Shown piece by piece: positions 27,793-35,795 of a DNA stretch of 64,000 bases. A model generated the notes under the pieces. The model did not search any database, was not told the DNA's origin, and saw only the letters and a program-made list of their open reading frames with translations. The DNA comes from Deinococci bacterium (GTDB lineage: Bacteria; Deinococcota; Deinococci; Deinococcales; Trueperaceae). Every line of letters starts with the position of its first letter. Positions within the stretch are counted from its first letter, which is position 1. The position numbers and the translations under genes were made by a program. The DNA is taken from NCBI GenBank assembly GCA_030149325.1, contig JASBRS010000093.1, positions 17,992 through 81,991 on the forward strand. The letters run 5' to 3'.

Positions 27793-28950
27793 TCAGCGGC
27801 TGGCCCGGGTCTGGAGCAGCGGGAGCGGGTCGACGGGTTCGTTGTCGACGCGGATCTCGAAGTGGAGGTGCGGCCCCGTCGACTGGCCGGTGTCCCCGAC
27901 CCGGGCGATCACCTGCCCCTCCTGCACCCGCTCTCCCACCTTGACCAACAGGACCGAGGCGTGCCCGTAGTAGTAGGTGGTGTTGCCGTTGGCGATGATG
28001 ACGCACAAGCCGTAGCCGCCGTTCCATCCCGCCAGCGTGACGGTGCCGCCCACCGCCGCACGGATCGAGTCGCCCATGTTGGCGGCGATATCGATCCCGG
28101 TGTGGAAGTTCGAGCCGTCGACGCGCAACTGCCGGTAGCCGAAGTGCGAGGTGAGGGGGCCGTGGATCGGCCACATCATCGCCCCGGCGGGCGCCGGCTT
28201 GGGCTCGGCGCTCAACGCACGCGCCGCACCGAGCTCGCCCGCGGGGACGATGCGCAGCGTCTGACCGGCGAAGACGTCGATGGAAGCGAGGTCGTTGGCG
28301 CTCATCAGGGCCGCCACCGTGGTGCCGTAGCGGTGCGCGATCGACCACAGGCTGTCGCCCTTCTGAACCGTGACGGTGGGCGGCACCGGTCCGCCGGTGT
28401 CGGTGGTGGGGGCGGCGTAGCGTCCGGGCACGGTCAGGGTGTCGCCGGGGTGCAGCACGCTCGACGCGGTCAGACCGTTGGCGCTGGCGAGCGCGCCGAC
28501 CGTCACCTGGTTGTCGCGGGCCAGGTTCCACAGCGTGCCGCCCGGGGCGACCGTCACGGTCAGCGGCGTCGGAGGCGGGCTGCTGGCGTGCAGCGACAAG
28601 GTCTGGCCCGGCCGGATGACCGAGCCGGAGAGGTCGTTGAAGGCGATGAGGTCGTCGACCGTCAGGTGGAACGCCAGGGCGATGTTGTACAGGGTGTCGC
28701 CCGGCTGGACCACGTAGACGTCGGGGGTGGCGTTGCCGCCGGACGGGAGCTTCAGCGTGGTGCCGGGCTCCAGGGCGCTGCCGGTCAGGTCGTTGGCCTG
28801 CTGGAGGGCTTCCACGGTGGTGCTGTAGCGCTGCGCGAGTCCCCACAGGGTATCTCCGGGTTGAACGGTGATCGTCTGCTGGGCCCAGGCGATGCCGCAG
28901 GCGAGCCCGAAGGCGGCGACGAGGACGGAGCGTAGGCGGGGACGTGGCAT
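27793..28950 (-). CDS. Secreted LysM/M23 peptidoglycan endopeptidase (NlpD-like)
   Basis: This 385-aa exported protein has a signal peptide (about residues 1-23). Four LysM modules follow (each beginning with a variant of VxPGDTLWxLA), which bind glycan strands. The C-terminal M23/LytM domain has the Zn ligands in FHTGIDIA and GPHLHFEI and the loop YYYGHAS. All metal ligands appear intact, so it should be an active DD-endopeptidase rather than a degenerate activator. The ATG lies 7 nt after TAACCT. It probably acts in cell-wall remodelling or daughter-cell separation. Confidence 0.92.
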   Translation of the reverse strand: MPRPRLRSVLVAAFGLACGIAWAQQTITVQPGDTLWGLAQRYSTTVEALQQANDLTGSALEPGTTLKLPSGGNATPDVYVVQPGDTLYNIALAFHLTVDDLIAFNDLSGSVIRPGQTLSLHASSPPPTPLTVTVAPGGTLWNLARDNQVTVGALASANGLTASSVLHPGDTLTVPGRYAAPTTDTGGPVPPTVTVQKGDSLWSIAHRYGTTVAALMSANDLASIDVFAGQTLRIVPAGELGAARALSAEPKPAPAGAMMWPIHGPLTSHFGYRQLRVDGSNFHTGIDIAANMGDSIRAAVGGTVTLAGWNGGYGLCVIIANGNTTYYYGHASVLLVKVGERVQEGQVIARVGDTGQSTGPHLHFEIRVDNEPVDPLPLLQTRASR

Positions 28951-28957
28951 CCTTGCT

Positions 28958-28963
28958 AGGTTA
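28958..28963 (-). promoter_or_regulatory. -10 element (leaderless) for the LysM/M23 gene
   Basis: TAACCT on the minus strand, 7 nt before the ATG. Confidence 0.55.
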
Positions 28964-29048
28964 CCAGACCCGCGCGCCGCGCAAGTGGAAAGAATTCATG
29001 TCCGGTGGGGCTGCGGCGCCGCGATCGGCGCCGTCGGGGTGCACCAGC

Positions 29049-29249
29049 TCAGTCTCTCGGGTCGAGGATCCCGTCCAGAACGATGCTGGATCCCCTCGCC
29101 AGGGTCATGCGCCGCCCCAGCTCGCCGGCCAGGATCATGAAGGTGTCGATCTCCGCGCCCTCGGCAACGCCCAGGACCAGCTTCGACTCGAGATCCCGGA
29201 CCTCACGGTCGAGGACGGGCGTCGGCAGGTTCGCCAGGGCGTTCGGCAT
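29049..29249 (-). CDS. Small conserved-looking hypothetical protein, 66 aa
   Basis: I do not recognise this protein. It starts MPNALANLPTPVLDREVRDL, is rich in acidic and hydrophobic residues in a helical pattern, and has no Cys, membrane span or signal peptide. Support for it being real: AGGAG lies 6 nt before the ATG, and a TAGACT -10 lies 32 nt upstream of the start. It fills most of the gap between argB and the LysM/M23 gene. A TTG directly before the ATG is an unlikely alternative start. Confidence 0.6.
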   Translation of the reverse strand: MPNALANLPTPVLDREVRDLESKLVLGVAEGAEIDTFMILAGELGRRMTLARGSSIVLDGILDPRD

Positions 29250-29280
29250 CAAGAGCTCCTCTCGGTCGATCTCGAGAGGG

Positions 29281-29286
29281 AGTCTA
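29281..29286 (-). promoter_or_regulatory. -10 element for the 66-aa protein gene
   Basis: TAGACT on the minus strand between the argB stop and the small gene, leaving a leader of about 25 nt with a Shine-Dalgarno. Confidence 0.5.
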
Positions 29287-29309
29287 GCAACCGTCTCCTT
29301 ACGGATCTC

Positions 29310-30080
29310 TCAACCGTTGCCGGGGCCCAGCACGCGCGTGCCCGCTGCGCCGCGCAGGCCCGCGCGCGCGCTCGCTGCGTCGCGGCCGTCGGCGATGACC
29401 GCGAAGGGGGCCCCCTGGCGCAGGGCTGCCAGCGCCGCCTCGACCTTGGGGATCATGCCGCCCGCGATCCGGCCGTCGGCGATGCGGACCTCGACGTCGG
29501 AACGGGTCAGCTCCGGGACCAGCGACTCCGGACGCTGCGGGTCGTCGAGGACCCCGGGAACGTTGGTCAGGAACACCACGCCCGCGCCGAGAGCGCCCGC
29601 TACGGCCGCCGCCACGTCGTCGGCGTTGACGTTCAGCAGGCCGCCGTCGCCGTCGACGGCGAGGCACCCCAGCACGGGGACCAGGGAGATCGACGCCAGG
29701 CCGCGTAGGACGGCCGCATCGACGCCGGTCACGCGGCCCACCCGGTCGAGGTCGGAGCTCAGCGGGACCGCGCGAAGGAGCTCGGCGTCGCGCCCCGTGA
29801 GGCCGACGGCGGGTCCGATGTCCTGGGCCAGACGCTTCCCCAGGAGCGTCAGCACCCGCTCGATGACCTCGAGGCTGTCGGCGGAGGTGACCCGCAACCC
29901 TCGCACGAAGCGGTGCGGAAGGCCCGCGGCGTCGAGCGCCGCGGTGATGAACGGACCCCCGCCGAGGACCACCACCGGCGCGGCCCCCTCGTCACGGAGC
30001 GCGCGGATCTCGGCGGCCACGGCGCGGCGCGTGGCATCGTCGGTCATGGCGTTGCCGCCGTACTTCACCACCATCGGCAT
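29310..30080 (-). CDS. argB: Acetylglutamate kinase (amino acid kinase family)
   Basis: A 256-aa amino acid kinase. It has the N-terminal VVKYGGNAM phosphate-binding Lys motif, VVVLGGGPFITAAL, the HRFVRGLRVT segment that binds the acetylated amino acid, NVNADDVAAAVAGAL, LTNVPGVL and GGMIPKV with the catalytic Lys. It should phosphorylate N-acetylglutamate in arginine synthesis. In Thermus/Deinococcus lineages a homologue (LysZ) acts on carrier-bound aminoadipate for lysine, so LysZ is the main alternative; no lysine genes are adjacent. The ATG is 5 nt after TACACT. Confidence 0.83.
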   Translation of the reverse strand: MPMVVKYGGNAMTDDATRRAVAAEIRALRDEGAAPVVVLGGGPFITAALDAAGLPHRFVRGLRVTSADSLEVIERVLTLLGKRLAQDIGPAVGLTGRDAELLRAVPLSSDLDRVGRVTGVDAAVLRGLASISLVPVLGCLAVDGDGGLLNVNADDVAAAVAGALGAGVVFLTNVPGVLDDPQRPESLVPELTRSDVEVRIADGRIAGGMIPKVEAALAALRQGAPFAVIADGRDAASARAGLRGAAGTRVLGPGNG

Positions 30081-30085
30081 GCGCC

Positions 30086-30091
30086 AGTGTA
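30086..30091 (-). promoter_or_regulatory. -10 element (leaderless) for argB
   Basis: TACACT on the minus strand, 5 nt before the argB ATG, in the region shared with the divergent phosphohexomutase. Confidence 0.5.
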
Positions 30092-30120
30092 CCGGGCGCC
30101 GACGGCCCCGACGCGCGTGG

Positions 30121-30126
30121 TAGATT
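30121..30126 (+). promoter_or_regulatory. -10 element for the phosphohexomutase gene
   Basis: TAGATT would give a leader of about 53 nt; the start codon is preceded by GGAGAGGAG. Confidence 0.45.
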
Positions 30127-30185
30127 CGGACCCGCTGCCCGCCACGTCGGGGCGCCCTGTCGAGGGGGCGGAGAGGAGTGCACGG

Positions 30186-31595
30186 GTGGGGGACACCGGG
30201 ACCCTGATCTTCGGAACGGACGGTTGGCGCGACCTCATCGCCGACCGCTTCACGGTGGCCAATGTGCGGCGCGCGGCGCGCGCCTACGCCGACCATCTCC
30301 TCGAACGGGGCGCTTCGCTGGTCCTGGTCGGGCACGACACCCGCTTCGGCGGCGAGCTCTTCGCGACCGCGGCGGCCCAGGAGCTGGCCGCCCGCGGACT
30401 CGACGTGCGGTTGTCCGACGGCTACCTGCCCACGCCCGCGCTGTCGTACGCGGTGGCGCACTACGGCGCCGGCGGCGGGGTGATGTTGACGGCGTCGCAC
30501 AACCCTCCCGGCTACCACGGCTTCAAGCTCAAGGGCCCCTACGGCGGTACCGCCACCGACGACATCTACCGCGATGTCGCCGGTCGCATCGGTCCGGCCG
30601 ACGAGGCGCCGGCGGCCCCGCGCGGGATCGAGCGCTTCGACGTGCGCGACGCCTACTACGACGCTCTCGAACGTCTGCTCGACATGGCGCTGCTCTCCGA
30701 CCGGGCCGGGCACCTGGTGCACGACCCCATGGGGGGAGCGGCCTGCGGCTGGCTGGCGGGGTTCGTGGCCTCGCGCGGGCTGCCGTGGACGGTGGAGGAG
30801 GTGCGCGGGGAACCCCACCCGCTGTTCTACGGGGTCAATCCCGAGCCGATCGGCGCGAACCTGGCCGTGACCGCCCGGCGCATGGCGGAGGCCGGGGACG
30901 CCCTGTTCGCGGTGGCGACCGACGGCGACGGCGACCGCCTCGGGGTGGTGCTGCCGGGCGGCGCCTTCTTCGACTCGCACCAGATCTTCGCCGTGCTGCT
31001 CGACGAGCTGGCCCGTGGCGGAGCGCCGGGCGCGGTGGTCAAGACCTTCACCGTGTCGCGCATCGTCGAGCGCCTGGCGGCGCTCCGCGATCGCGAGGTG
31101 ATCGAGACGCCGGTCGGCTTCAAGTACATCGTCGGCGCCATGCTCGCCGGTGACGTGCTCATCGGGGGCGAGGAGTCGGGCGGCATCGGGGTGACCGGGC
31201 ACATCCCCGAGCGCGATGGCATCGCCAACGCCCTGTTGCTGGCCCAGAGCGTCGCGCGCAGCGGCCTGCCCCTGGGTGAGCGTTTCGCCGCCCTGGAGAG
31301 CGAGACGGGCTGGCGGCATGCCTACGACCGGCTTGACCTGCACCTCACGGACAACGTCCTCAAGGACCGGGTGATGACGGCGCTGGAGGCGCCGCCCGCG
31401 AGGATCGGCGATCGCCCGCTGGACTCCGTCGAGCGCCGGGACGGCGTCAAGCTCAACCTCGGCGAGGACGCCTGGCTGCTGTTCCGGCCCAGCGGCACCG
31501 AGCCGGTGCTGCGGATCTACTGCGAGGCCCCCGACGCCGCGGCCGTGCGCGACGTCCTGGCGTGGGCGCGCGGCTGGGTCGGTTCGCTCGGCTGA
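30186..31595 (+). CDS. Phosphoglucomutase/phosphomannomutase family protein
   Basis: This 469-aa alpha-D-phosphohexomutase interconverts sugar 1- and 6-phosphates. Its four domains carry FGTDGWRDLIA, the phosphoserine loop TASHNPP, the Mg-binding DGDGDRLG, the sugar-specificity loop GGEESGGIG and the phosphate-binding RPSGTEPVLRIY. The GEESGG loop suggests phosphoglucomutase activity rather than GlmM. The GTG start has GGAGAGGAG 7 nt upstream. It could supply sugar 1-phosphates to the nucleotidyltransferase in the island further right. Confidence 0.86.
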   Translation: MGDTGTLIFGTDGWRDLIADRFTVANVRRAARAYADHLLERGASLVLVGHDTRFGGELFATAAAQELAARGLDVRLSDGYLPTPALSYAVAHYGAGGGVMLTASHNPPGYHGFKLKGPYGGTATDDIYRDVAGRIGPADEAPAAPRGIERFDVRDAYYDALERLLDMALLSDRAGHLVHDPMGGAACGWLAGFVASRGLPWTVEEVRGEPHPLFYGVNPEPIGANLAVTARRMAEAGDALFAVATDGDGDRLGVVLPGGAFFDSHQIFAVLLDELARGGAPGAVVKTFTVSRIVERLAALRDREVIETPVGFKYIVGAMLAGDVLIGGEESGGIGVTGHIPERDGIANALLLAQSVARSGLPLGERFAALESETGWRHAYDRLDLHLTDNVLKDRVMTALEAPPARIGDRPLDSVERRDGVKLNLGEDAWLLFRPSGTEPVLRIYCEAPDAAAVRDVLAWARGWVGSLG

Positions 31596-31607
31596 GCGTC
31601 GGCCCTG

Positions 31608-32657
31608 TCAGACCTGGACGAACCCCTTGGGGCTCTTCGAGAGCACGCGGTAGCCGTCGTCGGTGACGACGGCCAGGTCCTCGATGCGCACGCCCCCGAA
31701 ACCGGGCAGGTAGACGCCGGGTTCGATGGTGACGGTCATGCCGGGCTCGAGCACGTCGTCGCTGCGCGAGGAGAGCCGGGGGCCCTCGTGGATCTCGAGC
31801 CCGGTGCCGTGCCCCAGCGAGTGGGAGAAGGCGGCGGCCAGGTCGTGCCGGGCCAGCAGGTCGCGGGCGATGGCGTCGAGCTCCCGGCCCGTCCGGCCCG
31901 GCGCGACGGCGGCCAGGGCGGCCTCCTGCGCTTCCAGCACGGCGTCGAACAGGCGCCGGAGCTCGGGCGCGATGGGGCCGACCGCGATGGCGCGGGTCAT
32001 GTCGGCGTGGTAGCCGCCGTACACCGCCCCGAAGTCGATGGTGACGAGGTCCCCGGCCTCGATCACCTTGTCCGAGGCCACCCCGTGCGGCATGGCGCTG
32101 CGCGTGCCGCTGGCCACGATGATGTGGAAGCCGGAGCCGTCGGAGCCGGCCATGCGCATGCTGCGGTCGAGCTCCAGGGCGATCTCGATCTCGCGGACGC
32201 CGGGGCGCAGCTTCGGCAGGACCTCTGCCAGGGCGGCGTCGGTGATGCGGGCGGCCTCGTCGAGCAGCGCGATCTCCTCCTCGGCCTTGACCAGGCGCAG
32301 CGGGGCGAGGAGGGCGTCGGTGGCGATGGGCTCGCGGCCGAGGCGGTCGGTGAGCCGCCGGAAGCGCTGCAGGCTCAGGTGCTCGGCCTCCACCGCCAGC
32401 GGGGTGTCGCCCACCAGCTCGTGCAGGCGCTCCTCCCAGTTCGGCGAGATGAGCACCTCCAGGCGCGACTCCTCGGCCGTCTGCGCGGTGTAGCGACCGT
32501 CGGTGAGCAACAGGGCTCGGTCGGGCGTCACCACCACCACGCCGTCCTCGGGGCTGGTGAAGCCGGAGAGGTAGCGGACGTTGGCGGGGGCGGTGACCAG
32601 CAGGGTGCCGGCGCCTACCTCCGCCAGCTTGCGCCGGACGTCGTCGACGCGGCTCAT
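31608..32657 (-). CDS. pepP: Xaa-Pro aminopeptidase (M24B), active form
   Basis: A 349-aa creatinase-fold peptidase that removes N-terminal residues before proline. The five metal ligands are present: Asp208 (TIDFG), Asp219 (HADMTR), His283 (LGHGTG), Glu312 (IEPGVYLPG) and Glu326 (RIEDL). Supporting His191 and His290 are also there. The ATG overlaps the tpiA stop (ATGA), so it is translated from the tpiA message. A diverged homologue of almost equal length lies 0.9 kb upstream, just beyond tpiA. Confidence 0.93.
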   Translation of the reverse strand: MSRVDDVRRKLAEVGAGTLLVTAPANVRYLSGFTSPEDGVVVVTPDRALLLTDGRYTAQTAEESRLEVLISPNWEERLHELVGDTPLAVEAEHLSLQRFRRLTDRLGREPIATDALLAPLRLVKAEEEIALLDEAARITDAALAEVLPKLRPGVREIEIALELDRSMRMAGSDGSGFHIIVASGTRSAMPHGVASDKVIEAGDLVTIDFGAVYGGYHADMTRAIAVGPIAPELRRLFDAVLEAQEAALAAVAPGRTGRELDAIARDLLARHDLAAAFSHSLGHGTGLEIHEGPRLSSRSDDVLEPGMTVTIEPGVYLPGFGGVRIEDLAVVTDDGYRVLSKSPKGFVQV

Positions 32658-33427
32658 CGCGCCGCCTCCACGATGCTGAGGAGCTGGTCGGCGTCGAGGC
32701 TCGCGCCCCCGATGAGGCCGCCGTTGACGTCGGGCTTCGCCAGCAGCTCGGCGGCATTGCCGGGCTTCATGCTGCCGCCGTAGAGGATGCGCATCGACGC
32801 CCCCGATTCGGGGTAGCGCGCCACCAGGTCGGCGCGGATGGCGGACCCCATCTCCTGGGCATCGTCGGCCGTGGCGGTGCGGCCCGTTCCGATCGCCCAC
32901 ACCGGCTCGTAGGCGATCACGAGCTCGTCGGCACCGGCCAGGCGGATGCCCTCGAGGTCGCCCGCGAGCTGCTCCAGGACGACCTCCCGGGCGCACCCGG
33001 CGAGGCGCTCGTCCTCGCGTTCACCCACGCACAGGATCGGCACCAGCCCCTCGGCCAGGGCGGCGCCGAGCTTGGCGTTGATGAGGGCGTCGTTCTCGGC
33101 GTGGTAGGCGCGGCGTTCGGAGTGGCCGACGATCACGAAGCTCGCGCCGGCGTCGCGCAGCATGGCGGCGGAGAGCTCGCCGGTGTAGGCACCCTCGGCG
33201 TGGGCGCTGACGTCCTGGGCGCCCAGCCGCACGTCGGTGCCGCGCGCCAGGGCCGCCATCGGGACCAGGTGCGTGGCAGGAACGTTGAGGAGCACGTCGC
33301 AGTGGTCGTGAGGAGCGGCGGCGAGGCGATCGAGGAGGGTGCGCAGCCAGGGCACGGCCTCGCTCGGCAGCTTGTTCATCTTCCAGTTGCCGGCGATGAG
33401 CGGTCGGATGGGTGGGGCGGAAGGCAT
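32654..33427 (-). CDS. tpiA: Triose-phosphate isomerase
   Basis: The glycolytic isomerase of dihydroxyacetone phosphate and glyceraldehyde 3-phosphate. The 257-aa protein has GNWKMN (catalytic Lys), the electrophilic His in IVGHSERR, the base Glu in AYEPVWAIGTG with the mobile loop, and the phosphate-binding YGGSMKPGN. The ATG lies 5 nt after TATCCT, and pepP follows with a 4-nt overlap. Confidence 0.96.
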   Translation of the reverse strand: MPSAPPIRPLIAGNWKMNKLPSEAVPWLRTLLDRLAAAPHDHCDVLLNVPATHLVPMAALARGTDVRLGAQDVSAHAEGAYTGELSAAMLRDAGASFVIVGHSERRAYHAENDALINAKLGAALAEGLVPILCVGEREDERLAGCAREVVLEQLAGDLEGIRLAGADELVIAYEPVWAIGTGRTATADDAQEMGSAIRADLVARYPESGASMRILYGGSMKPGNAAELLAKPDVNGGLIGGASLDADQLLSIVEAAR

Positions 33428-33432
33428 GTGCC

Positions 33433-33438
33433 AGGATA
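33433..33438 (-). promoter_or_regulatory. -10 element (leaderless) for tpiA-pepP
   Basis: TATCCT on the minus strand, 5 nt before the tpiA ATG. Confidence 0.55.
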
Positions 33439-33555
33439 CCGCCTCACCGCGTCGATTCCGTGCACCGTCGGTTCTGGTGATGACCGGGCCGGAGCTATCG
33501 GCACGTACGCCAATTTCAGATTTCTCAAGGTTGACTGGCGAGCAAGCGCGGTCAG

Positions 33556-34596
33556 TCAGGTGCTTGCGGGGCGGTTCAGTGCCTCGGACAGGCTATCGCC
33601 GCCGCGCTCCGTGACGATGAGGACCTCGTCCACGCGGGCGCCGCCGACTCCCGGCAGGTAGACGCCCGGACCGACCGTCATGACCATCCCGGGTGCCAAG
33701 ACCTCGCTGCTGTCGGCCGCAAGAGTCCGGGCCTCGCGCGACCGCAGCCCCGTTCCGTGGCCGACTGGCTCGAGGATCGCATCTGCAAGGTCGTGGCGCT
33801 CGAGGACGTCGCGGGCGGCCCCATAGACCTCGCGGGCGTACACGCCCTGGCCGACCGCCGCAACGGCAGCCGCTTGGGCCGCCGTGGCCAGGTCGAGCAG
33901 GTGCCGGAGAGTCAACGTGCCCATAACCACCGAACGCGTCAGATGCGTGTGGTATCCCTGGACAACCGCTCCGAAGCCGAGTGTCACGAGCTCTCCTTGC
34001 TGGAGAGGTCTGGCGGAGGGCGCAATGCGCGGTGCGGCACTACGGATCCCGCTGGAGACGGTGACATCGCCAGCGCTAATGGCCCCGGCGAGACGGATCC
34101 AACGTTCGAGGTCCTGTGACACGCGCACCTCGGTGGTACCTGCTCGCGTGATGGTCTGAACATGTGCGAAGGCCCGGTCGGTGATCCGTGCCGCTTCTCG
34201 GAGCAGCGCGACTTCTTCGTCCGATTTGACGAGCCGCATGCCTTCGACGTTGCCCTCAGTGGCGATCGGCTCGGCCTTGAGTTTGCCGTTCAGCGCCCGC
34301 AGGGCGCTCACTGTCACATGGTTGGCCTCGAACGCCATGCGAGCGTTTCCCACGAGCTCGGACAACCGTTTGTCGCGGTCGGCGGTGATGTCGACTTCAA
34401 GGGATGTCTCGTTCCTCGCTTGTAGCTCGTGACCAGCGTCGCTGAGGAACACAGTCCTGTCGCTCGTGATCACCACGACGGCACCCTGGGGGCCTGTGAA
34501 CCCCGACAGGCAGCGCACGTTCTCAGGCTGGCTGACCAGCATGGAGTCAGCCCCGATGGAGGCGAGCACGTTGCGGAGCCGGTCCAGCGTCTTCAT
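33556..34596 (-). CDS. M24B (PepP) homologue lacking the metal site; probable pseudoenzyme
   Basis: This 346-aa protein aligns end to end with the PepP encoded just downstream (349 aa), sharing for example LVKSDEE/LVKAEEE, EAARITD and PGVYLPG. The metal ligands are lost: Asp to Gly207 (VTLGFG), Asp to His218 (HTHLTR), Glu to Gly309 (TVGPG) and Glu to Asp323 (RVDE). Only His280 (GHGTG) remains, and both auxiliary His are Arg (190, 287). The frame is intact over its whole length, so it seems maintained rather than decaying. It lies at the left end of the less GC-rich island. A binding or regulatory role is possible, but none is shown. Confidence 0.85.
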   Translation of the reverse strand: MKTLDRLRNVLASIGADSMLVSQPENVRCLSGFTGPQGAVVVITSDRTVFLSDAGHELQARNETSLEVDITADRDKRLSELVGNARMAFEANHVTVSALRALNGKLKAEPIATEGNVEGMRLVKSDEEVALLREAARITDRAFAHVQTITRAGTTEVRVSQDLERWIRLAGAISAGDVTVSSGIRSAAPRIAPSARPLQQGELVTLGFGAVVQGYHTHLTRSVVMGTLTLRHLLDLATAAQAAAVAAVGQGVYAREVYGAARDVLERHDLADAILEPVGHGTGLRSREARTLAADSSEVLAPGMVMTVGPGVYLPGVGGARVDEVLIVTERGGDSLSEALNRPAST

Positions 34597-34616
34597 CGTG
34601 CGAACTTCGTGGTCAC

Positions 34617-34647
34617 CGCCAACCTCGATCGCGTGTCCAGGTTGGCG
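34617..34647. other. 9-bp inverted repeat upstream of the M24 pseudoenzyme
   Basis: CGCCAACCT and AGGTTGGCG are separated by 13 nt, in the 218-bp gap between the sugar epimerase stop and the pseudoenzyme start. It could terminate the sugar operon or be an operator. No coding sequence is seen in the gap. Confidence 0.5.
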
Positions 34648-34814
34648 TCGGGGGTCACGTCACACGCCCCCAACTGGTTGACGTCGGTCGCCCCGTTGAT
34701 GCGGTGATCCGGCGGCCCGCCGTGTCCGTACCACTTCGGTAGGCGACTGCCTGGCCGAATCACTACGCCGCAGTTCCTTGACGCCGATCGGCCCTCTCGA
34801 TCACCCCTCGTTCG

Positions 34815-35795
34815 CTAGATCCCGTACCTCTCGGGTCGCCACCGATCGCGGTACCAGTTGAACGTCTGCTCGACGCCCTTGGCCAGGGGCACGCGCGCCT
34901 CGAAGCCTGTGAGTTCACGTAGCCGGCGAACGTCCGGGCACCGCCGCTCAACCGATCCGGATGGTGCCTGCGCAGTCTCGATTGTAGGTCGATGGTCCGC
35001 GAGCCCAAGGATCAGGTCGACAAGATCGGCGATGCGGGTCTCGTCGGCGTCGTTGCCGATGTGCACGACTTCGCCTGATGCGGTCGCCGACTCCATGAGC
35101 AGGCGCATGGCGTATACGGCGTCCGAAACGTAGCAAAACGCGCGAGTCTGGTCGCTGCCGTACACGGTGAACGGATCCTCCCGGTCGAGCGCCCTGAGCG
35201 ACAACTCCGGAACCACGTGCGAGGCCCCCATCCGGGGCCCGTAGACGTTGTGGAAGCGACCGATCACCGCCTCCAAGCCCCTTGCACGCGCGCCGTGGAC
35301 GACGGCCGCCTCTCCGAGCAGCTTGCTTGCGGCATAGGCGAAGCGCGGCTCGGCGATGTCCGGGATGGTAAGGGGCACCCGCTCGGGGGTCGGGATCGAC
35401 ACCCCACCGACCGTCACGCCTCCGGCATAGACCTCACTGGTGGACGCGAAGAACAGGCGCGACTTCGGTGGGAGCCACTCCAGAACGTTGAGCGTCGTCA
35501 GTGTGTTGACGCGCACCACCCGGTAGGGGTCGCGCTCCACGTTCCGAACGCCCACGACGGCAGCAAGGTGATAGACGCGATCGGCGGTCACGGGAAGCCG
35601 CCCAAAGGTGTCGCAACGTGTCAGGTCGCCCTGCACCAGTTGTGCACCTGCTGTGACAACGTCCTCCAGTTCGGGGTCGACCCGCGCCCGTGAGAGATCG
35701 TCGACCAGTGTCACGCGCCAACCGTCTTCGAGCAGGTCGCGCGCCAGATGGAGGCCGATGAAGCCCGCTCCACCGAGGATGAGAGCCTCAGGCAT
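34815..35795 (-). CDS. NDP-sugar epimerase/dehydratase (extended SDR)
   Basis: A 326-aa extended short-chain dehydrogenase with the NAD-binding GGAGFIGLHLA, catalytic YAASK and upstream Ser/Thr in FASTSEVYAGG, and the sugar-binding GRFHNVYGPRMG. It resembles UDP-glucuronate decarboxylase, UDP-glucose 4-epimerase and dTDP-glucose 4,6-dehydratase; motifs alone do not decide. It overlaps the UDP-sugar dehydrogenase gene by 8 nt. If that enzyme makes a UDP-uronate, a UDP-uronate epimerase or decarboxylase would be a sensible partner. Confidence 0.82.
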   Translation of the reverse strand: MPEALILGGAGFIGLHLARDLLEDGWRVTLVDDLSRARVDPELEDVVTAGAQLVQGDLTRCDTFGRLPVTADRVYHLAAVVGVRNVERDPYRVVRVNTLTTLNVLEWLPPKSRLFFASTSEVYAGGVTVGGVSIPTPERVPLTIPDIAEPRFAYAASKLLGEAAVVHGARARGLEAVIGRFHNVYGPRMGASHVVPELSLRALDREDPFTVYGSDQTRAFCYVSDAVYAMRLLMESATASGEVVHIGNDADETRIADLVDLILGLADHRPTIETAQAPSGSVERRCPDVRRLRELTGFEARVPLAKGVEQTFNWYRDRWRPERYGI

